A stretch of 26,237 bases of DNA from a virus. The stretch spans positions 1 through 26,237 of IMG/VR virus record IMGVR_UViG_3300042389_000956. The stretch is one strand, 5' to 3'. The notes below the pieces were generated by a model. The model was not told the DNA's origin. It worked only from the letters and a program-made list of their open reading frames with translations, and ran no database searches. Positions 14,167 through 22,879 of this stretch are shown here, piece by piece; the stretch's first letter is position 1, and the number at the start of each line of letters is the position of its first letter. A program made the translations under genes and the position numbers.

Positions 14167-17100
14167 ATGTCTAACCCATCAAATCTTTATGCAGAAAAAA
14201 TATACGCAGAGCATCCCCTGGTGCTTTGGGCATTAGACGACCAATCCGACTATGTTAGTCTTATTTCAGAAAGCCAGCGAGATATAGAAAGTCAATGGTT
14301 TACTACTGGCGGAACAGCAACAGAATCAACCATAGGCTCAGAGCCATTTTTAGATAGCACAACAACGTTATTAGAAGGAAATGTTCCAGTTGGATCTGAA
14401 GGTGAAATAGTTTGCATTAGTCCAGATCTTGTTAATTTTTTAGATTTAAACTCAGAATTTGGAACATTTTCTGTTGGTTTATATTTATATTCAAACAGTG
14501 CATATACTAAATCAATATCAGTTGGGTATGAGTATACAGACACCACTACGTCACTAATTATTCAAAAATTAGAAACTTTTGAAACAACCTTATTTCAAAG
14601 CTGGGGTTTTGTTTCAAAATCTTTTGAAATTCCAAACGAATATACAAATTTACGAATAGTGGTTAAAGTAGGATATTTATCTGGCGGTTCTAATGCAACA
14701 GATTATCAGTTTTATTTAAATGGTATTACTCTGGGCCAATGGTCAGAAGAGTTTAATACAACATCGCTTGGTGTAACCCCACAGGTATTTCCATCTGAAA
14801 TAGCTATAAATACAACAGACAAAGTTGTTCCGGCAGCAGCTTATGGACTTTCTTCAAACCAGGGATATTACATAGTAAATAATAATGCCTTGCTTGCAAG
14901 AAATACTAGCATTCCTTTAGTTTATGGTGCATCTGGAGTTACAAAGTTAATACCAAACACATCACAAAATCCTTCTTTGATAATTCCTGGCAAAGGATTT
15001 TTAAATGAAGTTGGAAGGTATAAAGAGTATACAGTAGAATTTTGGGCAAGAATAAATTCAAACACCGCAGAGCCTAAAAGAATATTTGGACCAATTGCTG
15101 GAGCTAATGGCTTATATGTGGAATCTGGTTTTCTAACTTTAGTTATTGGAAATAGCTTTGCTTCACATTTTGTTGGTGAATGGGTAAGGCCAATGCTTAT
15201 TCAAATTAGAGTAATTAGTAATTCTGCAACGATGATATTAAATGGTGAAGAAGTTGTATCTATTACAATTGATACAGATGGTATGGATTTGCCTTCAGAA
15301 TTTATTAATGGAGATTCACAAGACTGGCTTGGTTTCTATGCTTATGAAGATGTGTCTCCAGTAGAGATAGACTGTGTTGCAATATATTCATATCAAGTTC
15401 CAACTATTGTTGCTAAAAGGAGGTGGGTTTACGGACAAGGGGTTCTTTCTCCCGAAGGTATTAACTCAGCATACGGAGGATCTTCTGCCTTTATAGATTA
15501 TCCGTTTGCAGACTATACATCAAATTACAACTATCCATCTTTTGCACAATGGCAACAGGGATCTTTTGATAATCTCGTTACAACTTCAACATCGCTAACA
15601 ACACCAGAATATTCATTGCCTGAAATTTCTTTAGGATCAAAAACATTAAATAGTTTTTATTTAGATAATCAAGAAATTCAAGATGTTTCTTCGGGTCTTA
15701 CAGTTCCATATAAATTTGTCACGTTTAGACCAAATGAAACCTGGTCTGGACTGGGAACTTATTTTAATTTTCCAAGCTTAAACATTTTAAATAATAGGGT
15801 TAAATCTATATATGGGGTATTTAGTAGTAGCGTTTTGTTAATTGATGGAGGACTATATAACTCTGCTCAAACGTCATTGGCTGACGCAGAATATTACAAT
15901 ACCTTAACTTGGTCAGAAGTATATGATGGCGGTAGTGCACTTGCAGATGGATTTGCTCAAACATTAATAAAAATATACAATCCTTCTACTAATGACTTTT
16001 TTGTTATAAAATTTAATGGAAACATAATTCAATATATCCTAAACTATAATGGAATAGAAGAAACTTTATACACAACAGAAACAGTTGAGTCTGATCAACT
16101 TTTTGCAGTTGGCATTAATATAGATGATTTGACAAATCATTTTGGAGGAAATGTTTCAGCTTTTTTTGGTAATATAAACGGCTTAAAAATTTATGTTGCA
16201 GGGGACGAAGAGTTAGAAAATTCATTTTCTGGCAAAATATACTCTTTAGGATTTGCAACAGACCTTAACCATAAATCAATATCAAATTATTTTAATGAAC
16301 TTGGAATTGTTAAATTTGATGATTTGTCAGAAAGCGGGGCAATAGAAGAAACAAACGCCATTGCTCTTATAGACCACACAGCAAGCTATACGCTTCTACC
16401 AGTTGAGGCATATGATAAATTCTTTTTAGATATTGGTGTTTCTGGATACTGGCAAGACTATTTGCCACTATCATATTTTGCACAATTTGTAGCCAATGAT
16501 GTTGGAAATGAGTTCTATGATCTAGACTTTTTACAATTTAATATTGGATATCCATCACCAGATAAGGTTTTAGAGGTTGAGTCTATTGCAGAAAGCTGGA
16601 CATATTCTGATTTAAAGAATGAATACAAAAACCCAGTTCAAAGAACATATGAGCAGCTAGGAAACATTCTTTACACTGGTTGGTCAGATTATCAAGATAT
16701 GTTAGAAAAATCTGAAAAGTTTTATCAGTATGACACAACCAATGCCTCAATTAGAAGTTATTTAACATTTCAATATATTGATGCGGGAGCAAATGCATTA
16801 CAAGATTCTTTTACTATAAATGAAACACCAAAAAGCAACAAAATAATAGACATGGATGACCATCCAGCATGGGCAAATACTAGATTTGAAATTATCGACA
16901 ACACACTAATATATCCTACAAAATCTGTTGACTTTAATGACTTGGCTGTTGTATTTAATTTGGAATTTAATTTAAGGAACACATTGACAAAGCCAATAAA
17001 GCTTAATAAATTAGAGTTTGCATCTCAAGCATTAAGCGAAAATTCTTTTAATTCAATTGGAACTCGTTTTGGACTTAACCTATTTCCATATAAAAGATCT

Positions 17101-17913
17101 GGAATATATTTTGACTATAAATCTAAAAATCCATTTAGCATATATAAGGGAAGCACTCCCTATTTGTATTTAGATAGAAAAACTGGAATACAGGTTCGTG
17201 GTGAATTTGATAAACAAATAAATCGTGGAATTGCTGTTCCTATAAATCAAGAATTATCTTCAAGCTATCGTGTTAGTGCTACACAGCTTTGGATGAGGTA
17301 TGATGAAGAAAATTTCCCACTAGTTCCTACCGAAATATTTGAAATTAATTATAAAAACGATACTATTAAATTTTACATGGTTGCGGATAGTCAAAAAGGA
17401 AACAGGGCAAGAGTTTATGCAAAAAGTCAAAGCACTGGGCTAGATGTAGATGGATTATCGTATTTTTGGAACGGTCTGTTGGTTAAAGAGCCAGTTATAA
17501 CAATAAAAGAATGGGGAGTTCTTGGAATAGCATTTTCAAATGCATTAAATTTTGACTTGTATCTTGGAGGAATTAACCTAACTGGCCCAATGCTATTTAA
17601 TAATGTTGGATATTATCAAGCTAACAACCTACAACAGGTCCAGAGCGCATTAACTAGGCCTTGGCTAAAAGTTAAAAATGATGGCATATCCAACCTTAAT
17701 TGGCAATACTGGATAAATAATTTCACTTGGCAGGGCGTTTTAGTTATTGGAACGTCTAACCTATATGGAGTAAGCCCAGACTCAGTTTATAAGACTTACC
17801 TTGGAACTAATAAAATTATTATTGATGATTCAGAAGGAATGATTTTTGATGCAGATAGGGTAAAAATATATGCAGATACAATTTGGCAGACATCTGTCAG
17901 TGTCCCTGTCTAA
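14167..17913 (+). CDS. Large LamG/concanavalin-like minor tail protein
   Basis: A 1248-residue protein, the largest in the window. It opens with NLYAEKIYAEHPLVLWALDD, a start I associate with large minor tail proteins of actinobacteriophages. Residues about 270-385 look like a laminin-G/concanavalin-type beta sandwich (VGRYKEYTVEFWARIN, GPIAGANGLYVESGFLTLVIG, TMILNGEEVVSI). A second beta-rich region at about 1055-1100 (YKNDTIKFYMVADSQKG) may be another such domain. No transmembrane segment or catalytic motif is seen. It is likely a virion-surface or tail-tip protein binding glycans. Its location directly upstream of the portal module, far from the tail-fibre genes at 1-4627, is notable. Initiation appears leaderless. 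Confidence 0.7.
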   Translation: MSNPSNLYAEKIYAEHPLVLWALDDQSDYVSLISESQRDIESQWFTTGGTATESTIGSEPFLDSTTTLLEGNVPVGSEGEIVCISPDLVNFLDLNSEFGTFSVGLYLYSNSAYTKSISVGYEYTDTTTSLIIQKLETFETTLFQSWGFVSKSFEIPNEYTNLRIVVKVGYLSGGSNATDYQFYLNGITLGQWSEEFNTTSLGVTPQVFPSEIAINTTDKVVPAAAYGLSSNQGYYIVNNNALLARNTSIPLVYGASGVTKLIPNTSQNPSLIIPGKGFLNEVGRYKEYTVEFWARINSNTAEPKRIFGPIAGANGLYVESGFLTLVIGNSFASHFVGEWVRPMLIQIRVISNSATMILNGEEVVSITIDTDGMDLPSEFINGDSQDWLGFYAYEDVSPVEIDCVAIYSYQVPTIVAKRRWVYGQGVLSPEGINSAYGGSSAFIDYPFADYTSNYNYPSFAQWQQGSFDNLVTTSTSLTTPEYSLPEISLGSKTLNSFYLDNQEIQDVSSGLTVPYKFVTFRPNETWSGLGTYFNFPSLNILNNRVKSIYGVFSSSVLLIDGGLYNSAQTSLADAEYYNTLTWSEVYDGGSALADGFAQTLIKIYNPSTNDFFVIKFNGNIIQYILNYNGIEETLYTTETVESDQLFAVGINIDDLTNHFGGNVSAFFGNINGLKIYVAGDEELENSFSGKIYSLGFATDLNHKSISNYFNELGIVKFDDLSESGAIEETNAIALIDHTASYTLLPVEAYDKFFLDIGVSGYWQDYLPLSYFAQFVANDVGNEFYDLDFLQFNIGYPSPDKVLEVESIAESWTYSDLKNEYKNPVQRTYEQLGNILYTGWSDYQDMLEKSEKFYQYDTTNASIRSYLTFQYIDAGANALQDSFTINETPKSNKIIDMDDHPAWANTRFEIIDNTLIYPTKSVDFNDLAVVFNLEFNLRNTLTKPIKLNKLEFASQALSENSFNSIGTRFGLNLFPYKRSGIYFDYKSKNPFSIYKGSTPYLYLDRKTGIQVRGEFDKQINRGIAVPINQELSSSYRVSATQLWMRYDEENFPLVPTEIFEINYKNDTIKFYMVADSQKGNRARVYAKSQSTGLDVDGLSYFWNGLLVKEPVITIKEWGVLGIAFSNALNFDLYLGGINLTGPMLFNNVGYYQANNLQQVQSALTRPWLKVKNDGISNLNWQYWINNFTWQGVLVIGTSNLYGVSPDSVYKTYLGTNKIIIDDSEGMIFDADRVKIYADTIWQTSVSVPV

Positions 17914-17915
17914 TA

Positions 17916-17924
17916 TGCTATACT
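17916..17924 (+). promoter_or_regulatory. Extended -10 promoter, portal module
   Basis: TGC-TATACT (hexamer 17919-17924), just after the LamG-like gene's stop (17911-17913). ATG 17932 is seven bases beyond the hexamer, which favours it over the in-frame GTG at 17926. Confidence 0.6.
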
Positions 17925-17931
17925 TGTGGTT

Positions 17932-18303
17932 ATGGATAATGAAATTCTTAAAAAAGTTGGCAATGTCCGACGCAAAGTAATTGAAAAAGACTACAATTGG
18001 GGTCTTTATGTGTATAAAAAGTCTGATGGAAATTGGTTTACTGATGGAAGTGGTAGTGTTTTAAACATTCCATCAGAGCGTGGAGATATATCAAAAATTT
18101 CAGAGCTAAAAAAGGTAGCCCTTCACTACGGAGATGATGGTGAAGGAAAATGTGTTTTTGTTCCAGGACTCACCAGAATTAGCGAAGAAGAGTATTCAGA
18201 ACAACTAGATAGAATGAAAAGTGGCTTAATCCCATCTATGAATGATCATGGAGCTTGGGTAGCAGCACGACAAACCTATGATAAGTATGGTAGCGATGAG
18301 TAA
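17932..18303 (+). CDS. Small conserved protein upstream of portal, function unknown
   Basis: A 123-residue, soluble, charged protein. Segments are DYNWGLYVYKKSDGNWFTDG (about 20-39), a central VALHYGDDGEGKCVFVPGL, and a C-terminal DHGAWVAARQTYDKYG helix. I recall comparable small proteins next to the portal gene in actinophages but cannot name a function. I place the start at ATG 17932, which fits the leaderless geometry, not the upstream GTG at 17926. Its end overlaps the portal start by eight bases, so the two are translated together. Confidence 0.6.
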   Translation: MDNEILKKVGNVRRKVIEKDYNWGLYVYKKSDGNWFTDGSGSVLNIPSERGDISKISELKKVALHYGDDGEGKCVFVPGLTRISEEEYSEQLDRMKSGLIPSMNDHGAWVAARQTYDKYGSDE

Positions 18304-19894
18304 CGAATATGTAAGTGTTGGACTAAACACTCAAGAAAAAGATGAAAATATTTTTGCTTCTCAAGATCCTTTTAATAAGTCTTGGGAAAACTTAAAAGAC
18401 TATTCTGGACTTGATCAAAATTTTCGTAGAAAAACTGCACGGAATGTAACAAAAGCAATTAACGCTGCAACTAATGCATACTTAGATTCAGCCAATGCAA
18501 CACCTTCGGGCGTAGATGCTTCATCAAAAGCCATTAACCCTGGAACTGTATATCGTAATGGATATGGGTTGTTTGATGTAATTACTCCACCATACAATAT
18601 GTATGAGTTAGCTAACTTTTATGATACCTCTTTTGCTAATCATGCTGCTATTGATGCAAAGGTAGAAAATGTAGTTGGTCTTGGATACTCATTTGAAGTT
18701 GCAGATAAAACAATGCTTAGGTTTGAAATGAATGATGATCAAGCAGCAGTTGACCGAGCTCGTCGTAGAATCGAAAGAATGAAACTTGAACTTAAGGATT
18801 GGGTTGAAAACCTTAATGATGATGACTCATTTACAAAAACAATGGAAAAGTTTTACACAGATGTTCAAGCTACAGGAAATGGATTTTTAGAAATAGGAAG
18901 AACGGTAACTGGAGAAATAGGATACCTTGGCCACATTCCAGCAACCACGGTCCGTGTGCGTCGCCTTCACGATGGATTCGTTCAAATTATTGGAAACTCT
19001 GTAGTTTATTTTAGAAATTTTGGGGCTAAAAATAAAAACCCAATGACAGCTGATGCACGTCCAAACGAAATTATTCACTATAAAGAATATTCTCCACTAA
19101 ACACGTATTATGGAATTCCAGATATTATTGCTGCCTTGCCATCTCTTATTGGAGATCAACTTGCATCACAATATAACATTGACTATTTTGAAAATAAAGC
19201 TGTCCCAAGATATGTTGTAACCCTAAAGGGTGCTAAATTGTCTTCTGATGGAGAAGACAAGATGTTTAGATTCCTACAAACTGGTTTAAAGTCTCAGTCA
19301 CATAGAACTCTATACATCCCTCTTCCTGGGGATACAGATCAAAATAAAGTTGAGTTTAAAATGGAAGCTGTTGAAAATGGCATTCAAGATGGATCTTTTA
19401 AAGAATATCGTAAACAAAATCGTGACGATATTTTTATTGCCCATCAAATGCCTATGTCTAAAATTGGTGGATCTGAAAGCTCTGGTGTTGCAGCAGCTAT
19501 TTCACAAGATAGAACATTTAAAGAGCAGGTTTGTCGTCCAGCTCAAAACCATATTGCTAAGGTAGTGAATAAAATTATTAAAGAAAAAACAGACATTCTT
19601 GAACTTAAGTTTAACGAATTTACTCTTACTGATGAAATTGCCCAATCTCAAATTCTTGAGCGTTATGTAAAAACTCAAGTTATGACTCCAAATGAGGCTC
19701 GAATAAAGCTTGATCTTCCACAAAGAGCAGATGGAGATGAGCCTTTTGTAATGTCATCACGTCAGGCAACTGATGCAGCAGCAAATTTTGCGGGAAACAG
19801 ACAACGCAATTCTGAAAGAACAAATAATAATTCAGACTCTCCTACAACTGTTTCTGGACGAAATGCCCAAGGTGAGGGGAGATCATCTCAATAA
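18296..19894 (+). CDS. Portal protein
   Basis: A 532-residue protein in the HK97-type portal family, which forms the dodecameric ring at the capsid vertex through which DNA enters and leaves. Visible landmarks are ELANFYDTSFANHAAIDAKV, followed by VVGLGYSFE (about 105-135). Then come WVENLN...ATGNGFLEIGRT, PNEIIHYKEYSP...YYGIPDIIAAL and QYNIDYFENKAVPRYVV. EYRKQNRDDIFIAHQMP and GVAAAISQDRTFKEQV follow. The C-terminus is Asn/Ser-rich and disordered. Three in-frame ATGs (18278, 18287, 18296) are possible. I choose 18296 as the shortest overlap with the preceding gene; none has a clear Shine-Dalgarno. No terminase gene is present upstream in this window. Confidence 0.9.
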   Translation: MSNEYVSVGLNTQEKDENIFASQDPFNKSWENLKDYSGLDQNFRRKTARNVTKAINAATNAYLDSANATPSGVDASSKAINPGTVYRNGYGLFDVITPPYNMYELANFYDTSFANHAAIDAKVENVVGLGYSFEVADKTMLRFEMNDDQAAVDRARRRIERMKLELKDWVENLNDDDSFTKTMEKFYTDVQATGNGFLEIGRTVTGEIGYLGHIPATTVRVRRLHDGFVQIIGNSVVYFRNFGAKNKNPMTADARPNEIIHYKEYSPLNTYYGIPDIIAALPSLIGDQLASQYNIDYFENKAVPRYVVTLKGAKLSSDGEDKMFRFLQTGLKSQSHRTLYIPLPGDTDQNKVEFKMEAVENGIQDGSFKEYRKQNRDDIFIAHQMPMSKIGGSESSGVAAAISQDRTFKEQVCRPAQNHIAKVVNKIIKEKTDILELKFNEFTLTDEIAQSQILERYVKTQVMTPNEARIKLDLPQRADGDEPFVMSSRQATDAAANFAGNRQRNSERTNNNSDSPTTVSGRNAQGEGRSSQ

Positions 19895-19916
19895 TTGAGA
19901 TAATGTTTAAAATGTT

Positions 19917-19925
19917 TGGTATAAT
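19917..19925 (+). promoter_or_regulatory. Extended -10 promoter, leaderless protease gene
   Basis: TGG-TATAAT (hexamer 19920-19925), nine bases before ATG 19935. A possible -35 TTGAGA is at 19895-19900 with a 19-base spacer, the best -35 candidate in the window. Confidence 0.65.
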
Positions 19926-19934
19926 AGAAAAGCT

Positions 19935-21257
19935 ATGATTATAAATAAAGCCCATTGGGTAACCGAAGGCGATAACGTTCGCATATCTATGCCTATTGGA
20001 AAGGTTGATATTGAGCGCCGTATGGTGTCAGGTTTTGCTACTCTTGACAATATTGATAAGCAAGGAGATATTGTAACTACAGAGTCTAGCGTAAATGCAT
20101 TTAAAAATTTCCGTGGAAACCTAAGAGAAATGCATCAGCCATCAGCAGTTGGAAAAATAGTTTCATTTAAAGAAGATAGATATTTTGATCCAAATGATAA
20201 AAAGTTTTATAGTGGAGTTTATGTATCTGCATACGTTTCAAAAGGTGCTCAAAATGCCTGGGAAAAGGTATTGGATGGAACATACACAGGGTTTTCAATT
20301 GGGGGAAACATTAAAACTTGGGATGACGCATTTGATAAAGAAATGGATAAAACCATTCGTGTTATTAAAGAGTATGATTTGTTTGAACTATCTCTTGTAG
20401 ATTCTCCAGCAAATCAATTTGCCAACATTGTTTCTATAGAAAAGAAAGATGGCCACAATGTAATTGAGGGAATGCTTTCAAAGATTGAAACAGAAAATAT
20501 TTTTTATGATGCAGAAACAGGATTGGTAATGATTTCAGATTCCGAAACAGCAATGCATCCAATAACACAAAAGCAAATGCAAAATATAGGGTTTGTTGAA
20601 AAAAATGATAATGAAAAAGTAAACATGATAAAGTTCTTAGTTGATAGTGCCAAAGGCATTAGCACAATTAAGATTACAAAGGAGGTTAGTCCTATGACAG
20701 AAGCAGCGCAAGATATCCAAAAAGATAATCACGTTGAAAATGTTGAGGTCGCTCCAGAGGCACAACCAGTAGAAGTTATTAAAACTTCTGCAGTCGTTGA
20801 TGAGGCATTAGTAGCAAAAGCTACAGATGCAGAAAATTCAGTCGATGGTAGTGCAAATTCTTCTATTGAAAAATCAGAAGAGGGAGAAAAGGTTGCAGAT
20901 GTAAATGATGTAACCAAGTCTGATGATGTAATTGTTGAGGCAGTTGCTGACATTAAGAATTCTCTTACAAATGCCTTTGGCGATCTTGCAGCAACAGTAA
21001 AGTCACTACATGACCAAATTGCTGCACTAAGTAAATCTATTGACACTGTATCTAGTGAGGTTAAGGCCGTATCTGGAGAAGTTAACGATGTTAAGGGTGT
21101 CTTTAATGAGTTTGGTAAGCGAGTAGATGCCGTAGAGCAAGATACAGCTTTCCGCAAGTCTGGCGATCTAGGCGAGATCGTGCAGTTTGAACCTGTAAAG
21201 GTTCAGAAATCCCTATGGGGCGGTCGTTTCCTCAAATCAACCGACCTATTTAACTAA
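19935..21257 (+). CDS. Prohead protease with C-terminal scaffold domain
   Basis: A 440-residue protein. Residues 1-170 fit the prohead/XkdF-like serine protease fold. They show SGFATLDNIDKQGDIV, REMHQPSAVGK with probable catalytic H67, a TYTGFSIGG motif with probable nucleophile S121, and DLFELSLVDSPANQ. Residues about 250-440 are acidic, Ala/Val-rich and end in a long coiled coil (DIKNSLTNAF to VDAVEQ). A basic/aromatic tail follows (KSLWGGRFLKSTDLFN). This is the pattern of a protease fused to a scaffold, which shapes the prohead and is then degraded. There is no Shine-Dalgarno; the ATG is nine bases past TATAAT. An internal start at 20694 may release the scaffold alone. Confidence 0.85.
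   Translation: MIINKAHWVTEGDNVRISMPIGKVDIERRMVSGFATLDNIDKQGDIVTTESSVNAFKNFRGNLREMHQPSAVGKIVSFKEDRYFDPNDKKFYSGVYVSAYVSKGAQNAWEKVLDGTYTGFSIGGNIKTWDDAFDKEMDKTIRVIKEYDLFELSLVDSPANQFANIVSIEKKDGHNVIEGMLSKIETENIFYDAETGLVMISDSETAMHPITQKQMQNIGFVEKNDNEKVNMIKFLVDSAKGISTIKITKEVSPMTEAAQDIQKDNHVENVEVAPEAQPVEVIKTSAVVDEALVAKATDAENSVDGSANSSIEKSEEGEKVADVNDVTKSDDVIVEAVADIKNSLTNAFGDLAATVKSLHDQIAALSKSIDTVSSEVKAVSGEVNDVKGVFNEFGKRVDAVEQDTAFRKSGDLGEIVQFEPVKVQKSLWGGRFLKSTDLFN
20694..21257 (+). CDS. Nested scaffold protein from internal in-frame start
   Basis: AAAGGAGGT (20678-20686) lies seven bases before an in-frame ATG at 20694, residue 254 of the protease ORF. It is one of the strongest Shine-Dalgarno sites in the window, while the full-length protein has none. 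The product would be 187 residues (MTEAAQDIQKDN start) containing the acidic linker, coiled coil and KSLWGGRFLK end. Lambda makes its scaffold Nu3 from inside the protease gene in just this way. The internal initiation is inferred from the site; expression is not shown. Confidence 0.6.
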   Translation: MTEAAQDIQKDNHVENVEVAPEAQPVEVIKTSAVVDEALVAKATDAENSVDGSANSSIEKSEEGEKVADVNDVTKSDDVIVEAVADIKNSLTNAFGDLAATVKSLHDQIAALSKSIDTVSSEVKAVSGEVNDVKGVFNEFGKRVDAVEQDTAFRKSGDLGEIVQFEPVKVQKSLWGGRFLKSTDLFN

Positions 21258-21285
21258 GATATACAATCACTAGGAGGTGAACAAT

Positions 21286-22437
21286 ATGTCGGAACAAAAT
21301 AACAATCTAGAAAAAAATTACCCTGGATCAGGCGGAGCAGGCAATGAGATTAACTCTCAAGGCGGTTTCGTATCTGGTGGTGTTGGTAGTGCAACTGGTT
21401 TGGACTCTGCAGCACAGTCTGTAGGATCACAACTCGGTAACACAGCAACTGCAGCATTCGGATCAACATCTGGAGCAAATGCAGTAAACCCAACAGGCGT
21501 GGCTGGTGGTATTCTAGCACCAGAGCAGGCTCGTCGCTTCATCGACTATGTGTGGGATGCAACAGTTCTCGCCAAAGATGGACGTAGAGTTACAATGAGA
21601 GCAAACACAATGGAGATCGAAAAGGTCAACGTTGGAGAGCGTGTAATCCGTGCAGCTGCACAAGGCGCACCAGATTATACAAACATTGGCGCAACATTCT
21701 CAAAGGTTGAACTAACTACCAAAAAGATTCGTCTTGACTGGGAAGTATCAACTGAAGCACTTGAAGACAATATTGAAGGCGGAGCACTTGAAGATCATCT
21801 AGTTCGCTTGATGACAAATGCATTTGCTAACGATATTGAAGATCTTGCTATCAATGGTCTAGGATCAGGCGGAGATGCCTTCCTTTCCATTATGCCTGGA
21901 TTCGTAAAGCAAACTCGTGGAACAGTCGGTAACGACGCACACGAATATGCTGCAACAATTTCAGACAACAACTACACAACATCAGTAATGCAAGGCTTGC
22001 TTTTAGCAATGCCACGCAAGTATCGTGCACTTAAGTCAAACCTTAAGTTTTATGCAGGAACTGATGCATTCGCTGGTATTGTCCGTAACAACGGAACACT
22101 AGCTGACGCAGTTGCAGAAGCATTTGCTAACCGTCCAGGAAGCACTGAAGCAAATCGTCAAGCATTCCTTGATGGTGGTGCACAGACTACTGGCAACTCA
22201 CGCACAACCCGTGTGCTTGGTGTAGATGTTCTTGAGGTTCCTTATTACCCTGCAGGATATGTCGACTTGACATTCCCTCAGAACCGTGTATGGGGCTTCC
22301 AACGTGATATCACAGTAAATCGTGAATATCGTGCAAAGAAGGACACAATCGAATACACAGTATTCGTTCGCTTTGGTATTCAATGGGAAGAGCTAGATGC
22401 AGTCGCTTATGTCGACTCAGATAGTGCTGATTCCTAA
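21286..22437 (+). CDS. Major capsid protein, HK97 type
   Basis: A 383-residue protein that forms the icosahedral shell. The in-frame GTG at 21277 lies inside the Shine-Dalgarno (AGGAGGTGA, 21272-21280), so ATG 21286 is the start. Residues 1-70 are Gly/Ser/Asn-rich, followed by the fold proper. Landmarks are GGILAPEQARRFIDYVWD, the strand-rich E-loop and N-arm region, and WEVSTEALEDNIEGGALEDHL (spine helix). LAMPRKYRALKSNLKFY and VLGVDVLEVPYYP follow, with a C-terminal TVFVRFGIQWEELDAVAY. Codons ending in C are more frequent (GAC, AAC, ATC, CGT) than in neighbouring AT-rich genes, consistent with high expression. A strong terminator follows. Confidence 0.9.
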   Translation: MSEQNNNLEKNYPGSGGAGNEINSQGGFVSGGVGSATGLDSAAQSVGSQLGNTATAAFGSTSGANAVNPTGVAGGILAPEQARRFIDYVWDATVLAKDGRRVTMRANTMEIEKVNVGERVIRAAAQGAPDYTNIGATFSKVELTTKKIRLDWEVSTEALEDNIEGGALEDHLVRLMTNAFANDIEDLAINGLGSGGDAFLSIMPGFVKQTRGTVGNDAHEYAATISDNNYTTSVMQGLLLAMPRKYRALKSNLKFYAGTDAFAGIVRNNGTLADAVAEAFANRPGSTEANRQAFLDGGAQTTGNSRTTRVLGVDVLEVPYYPAGYVDLTFPQNRVWGFQRDITVNREYRAKKDTIEYTVFVRFGIQWEELDAVAYVDSDSADS

Positions 22438-22459
22438 GATTTAACCAATAAATAATAGG

Positions 22460-22494
22460 GCGGGTAGCGTAAAAACTACCCGCTTTATTCTTTT
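22460..22494 (+). terminator. Intrinsic terminator after major capsid gene
   Basis: GCGGGTAG (22460-22467) and CTACCCGC (22476-22483) form an eight-base perfect stem around an eight-base loop, followed by TTTATTCTTTT. It is the only clear rho-independent terminator found. It separates the abundant capsid transcript from a new promoter at 22496. Confidence 0.85.
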
Positions 22495-22495
22495 C

Positions 22496-22504
22496 TGGTA
22501 TAAT
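22496..22504 (+). promoter_or_regulatory. Extended -10 promoter, connector operon
   Basis: TGG-TATAAT (hexamer 22499-22504), two bases after the terminator T-tract. A start near 22511 leaves a short leader with GGAG (22519-22522) before ATG 22527. Confidence 0.6.
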
Positions 22505-22526
22505 TACAAATAAGCATTGGAGAATT

Positions 22527-22877
22527 ATGAATCTAACAATAGAAGAGTTATCAACAAAAACTGTAATGTCTTTAAAATCTTATGCTAAAAAAAATAATAT
22601 AGAATTATTTGAAGCAAATACTAAACTTGAAATTTTAGAAATCTTGGCTAGTTGGATTCCACCAGAGCCAAAAGAAGAAGTAGAAAAAGTAGAAAAAGTA
22701 AAAACTTTGGTTAATAAGGTAGCCCTGTATTCAGAAAGAAACCTACATATGGACAATCTAGGGGCTTTAAAAGTAGGTTACAACATAGTTTCAAAGGAGG
22801 CATCTGAAAAGTGGTTAACACACAGGTTGGTTAGAATTGCACCACCTGAAGAGTTATCCTCATACTACGGTAAATAA
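22527..22877 (+). CDS. Small post-capsid protein, HeH/SAP-like N-terminus
   Basis: A 116-residue protein. Residues about 3-43 (LTIEELSTKTVMSLKSYAKK, then LEILEILASW) look like the short helix-extended-helix/SAP-type module common in small phage head proteins. An acidic/Lys linker (EPKEEVEKVEKVK) follows, then a C-terminal domain with VALYSERNLHMDNLG, VSKEASEKWLTHRLVRIAPPEE and YYG. The C-terminal pattern is one I recall from small proteins following the capsid gene in actinophages. A function in head completion is plausible but not shown. Confidence 0.6.
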   Translation: MNLTIEELSTKTVMSLKSYAKKNNIELFEANTKLEILEILASWIPPEPKEEVEKVEKVKTLVNKVALYSERNLHMDNLGALKVGYNIVSKEASEKWLTHRLVRIAPPEELSSYYGK

Positions 22878-22879
22878 TT

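Noticed and set aside
20729-21157. Antisense frame of 142 codons opposite the scaffold region
   Set aside because: It is the reverse of a biased coiled-coil sequence, Ser/Thr-rich with no start signal.
21262-21267. TACAAT as a -10 box for the capsid gene
   Set aside because: It lacks the upstream TGn found in all eleven other boxes and has no clear -35. It remains possible but is not supported.
21277-21285. GTG start for the capsid gene
   Set aside because: The GTG lies inside the Shine-Dalgarno AGGAGGTGA that serves ATG 21286.
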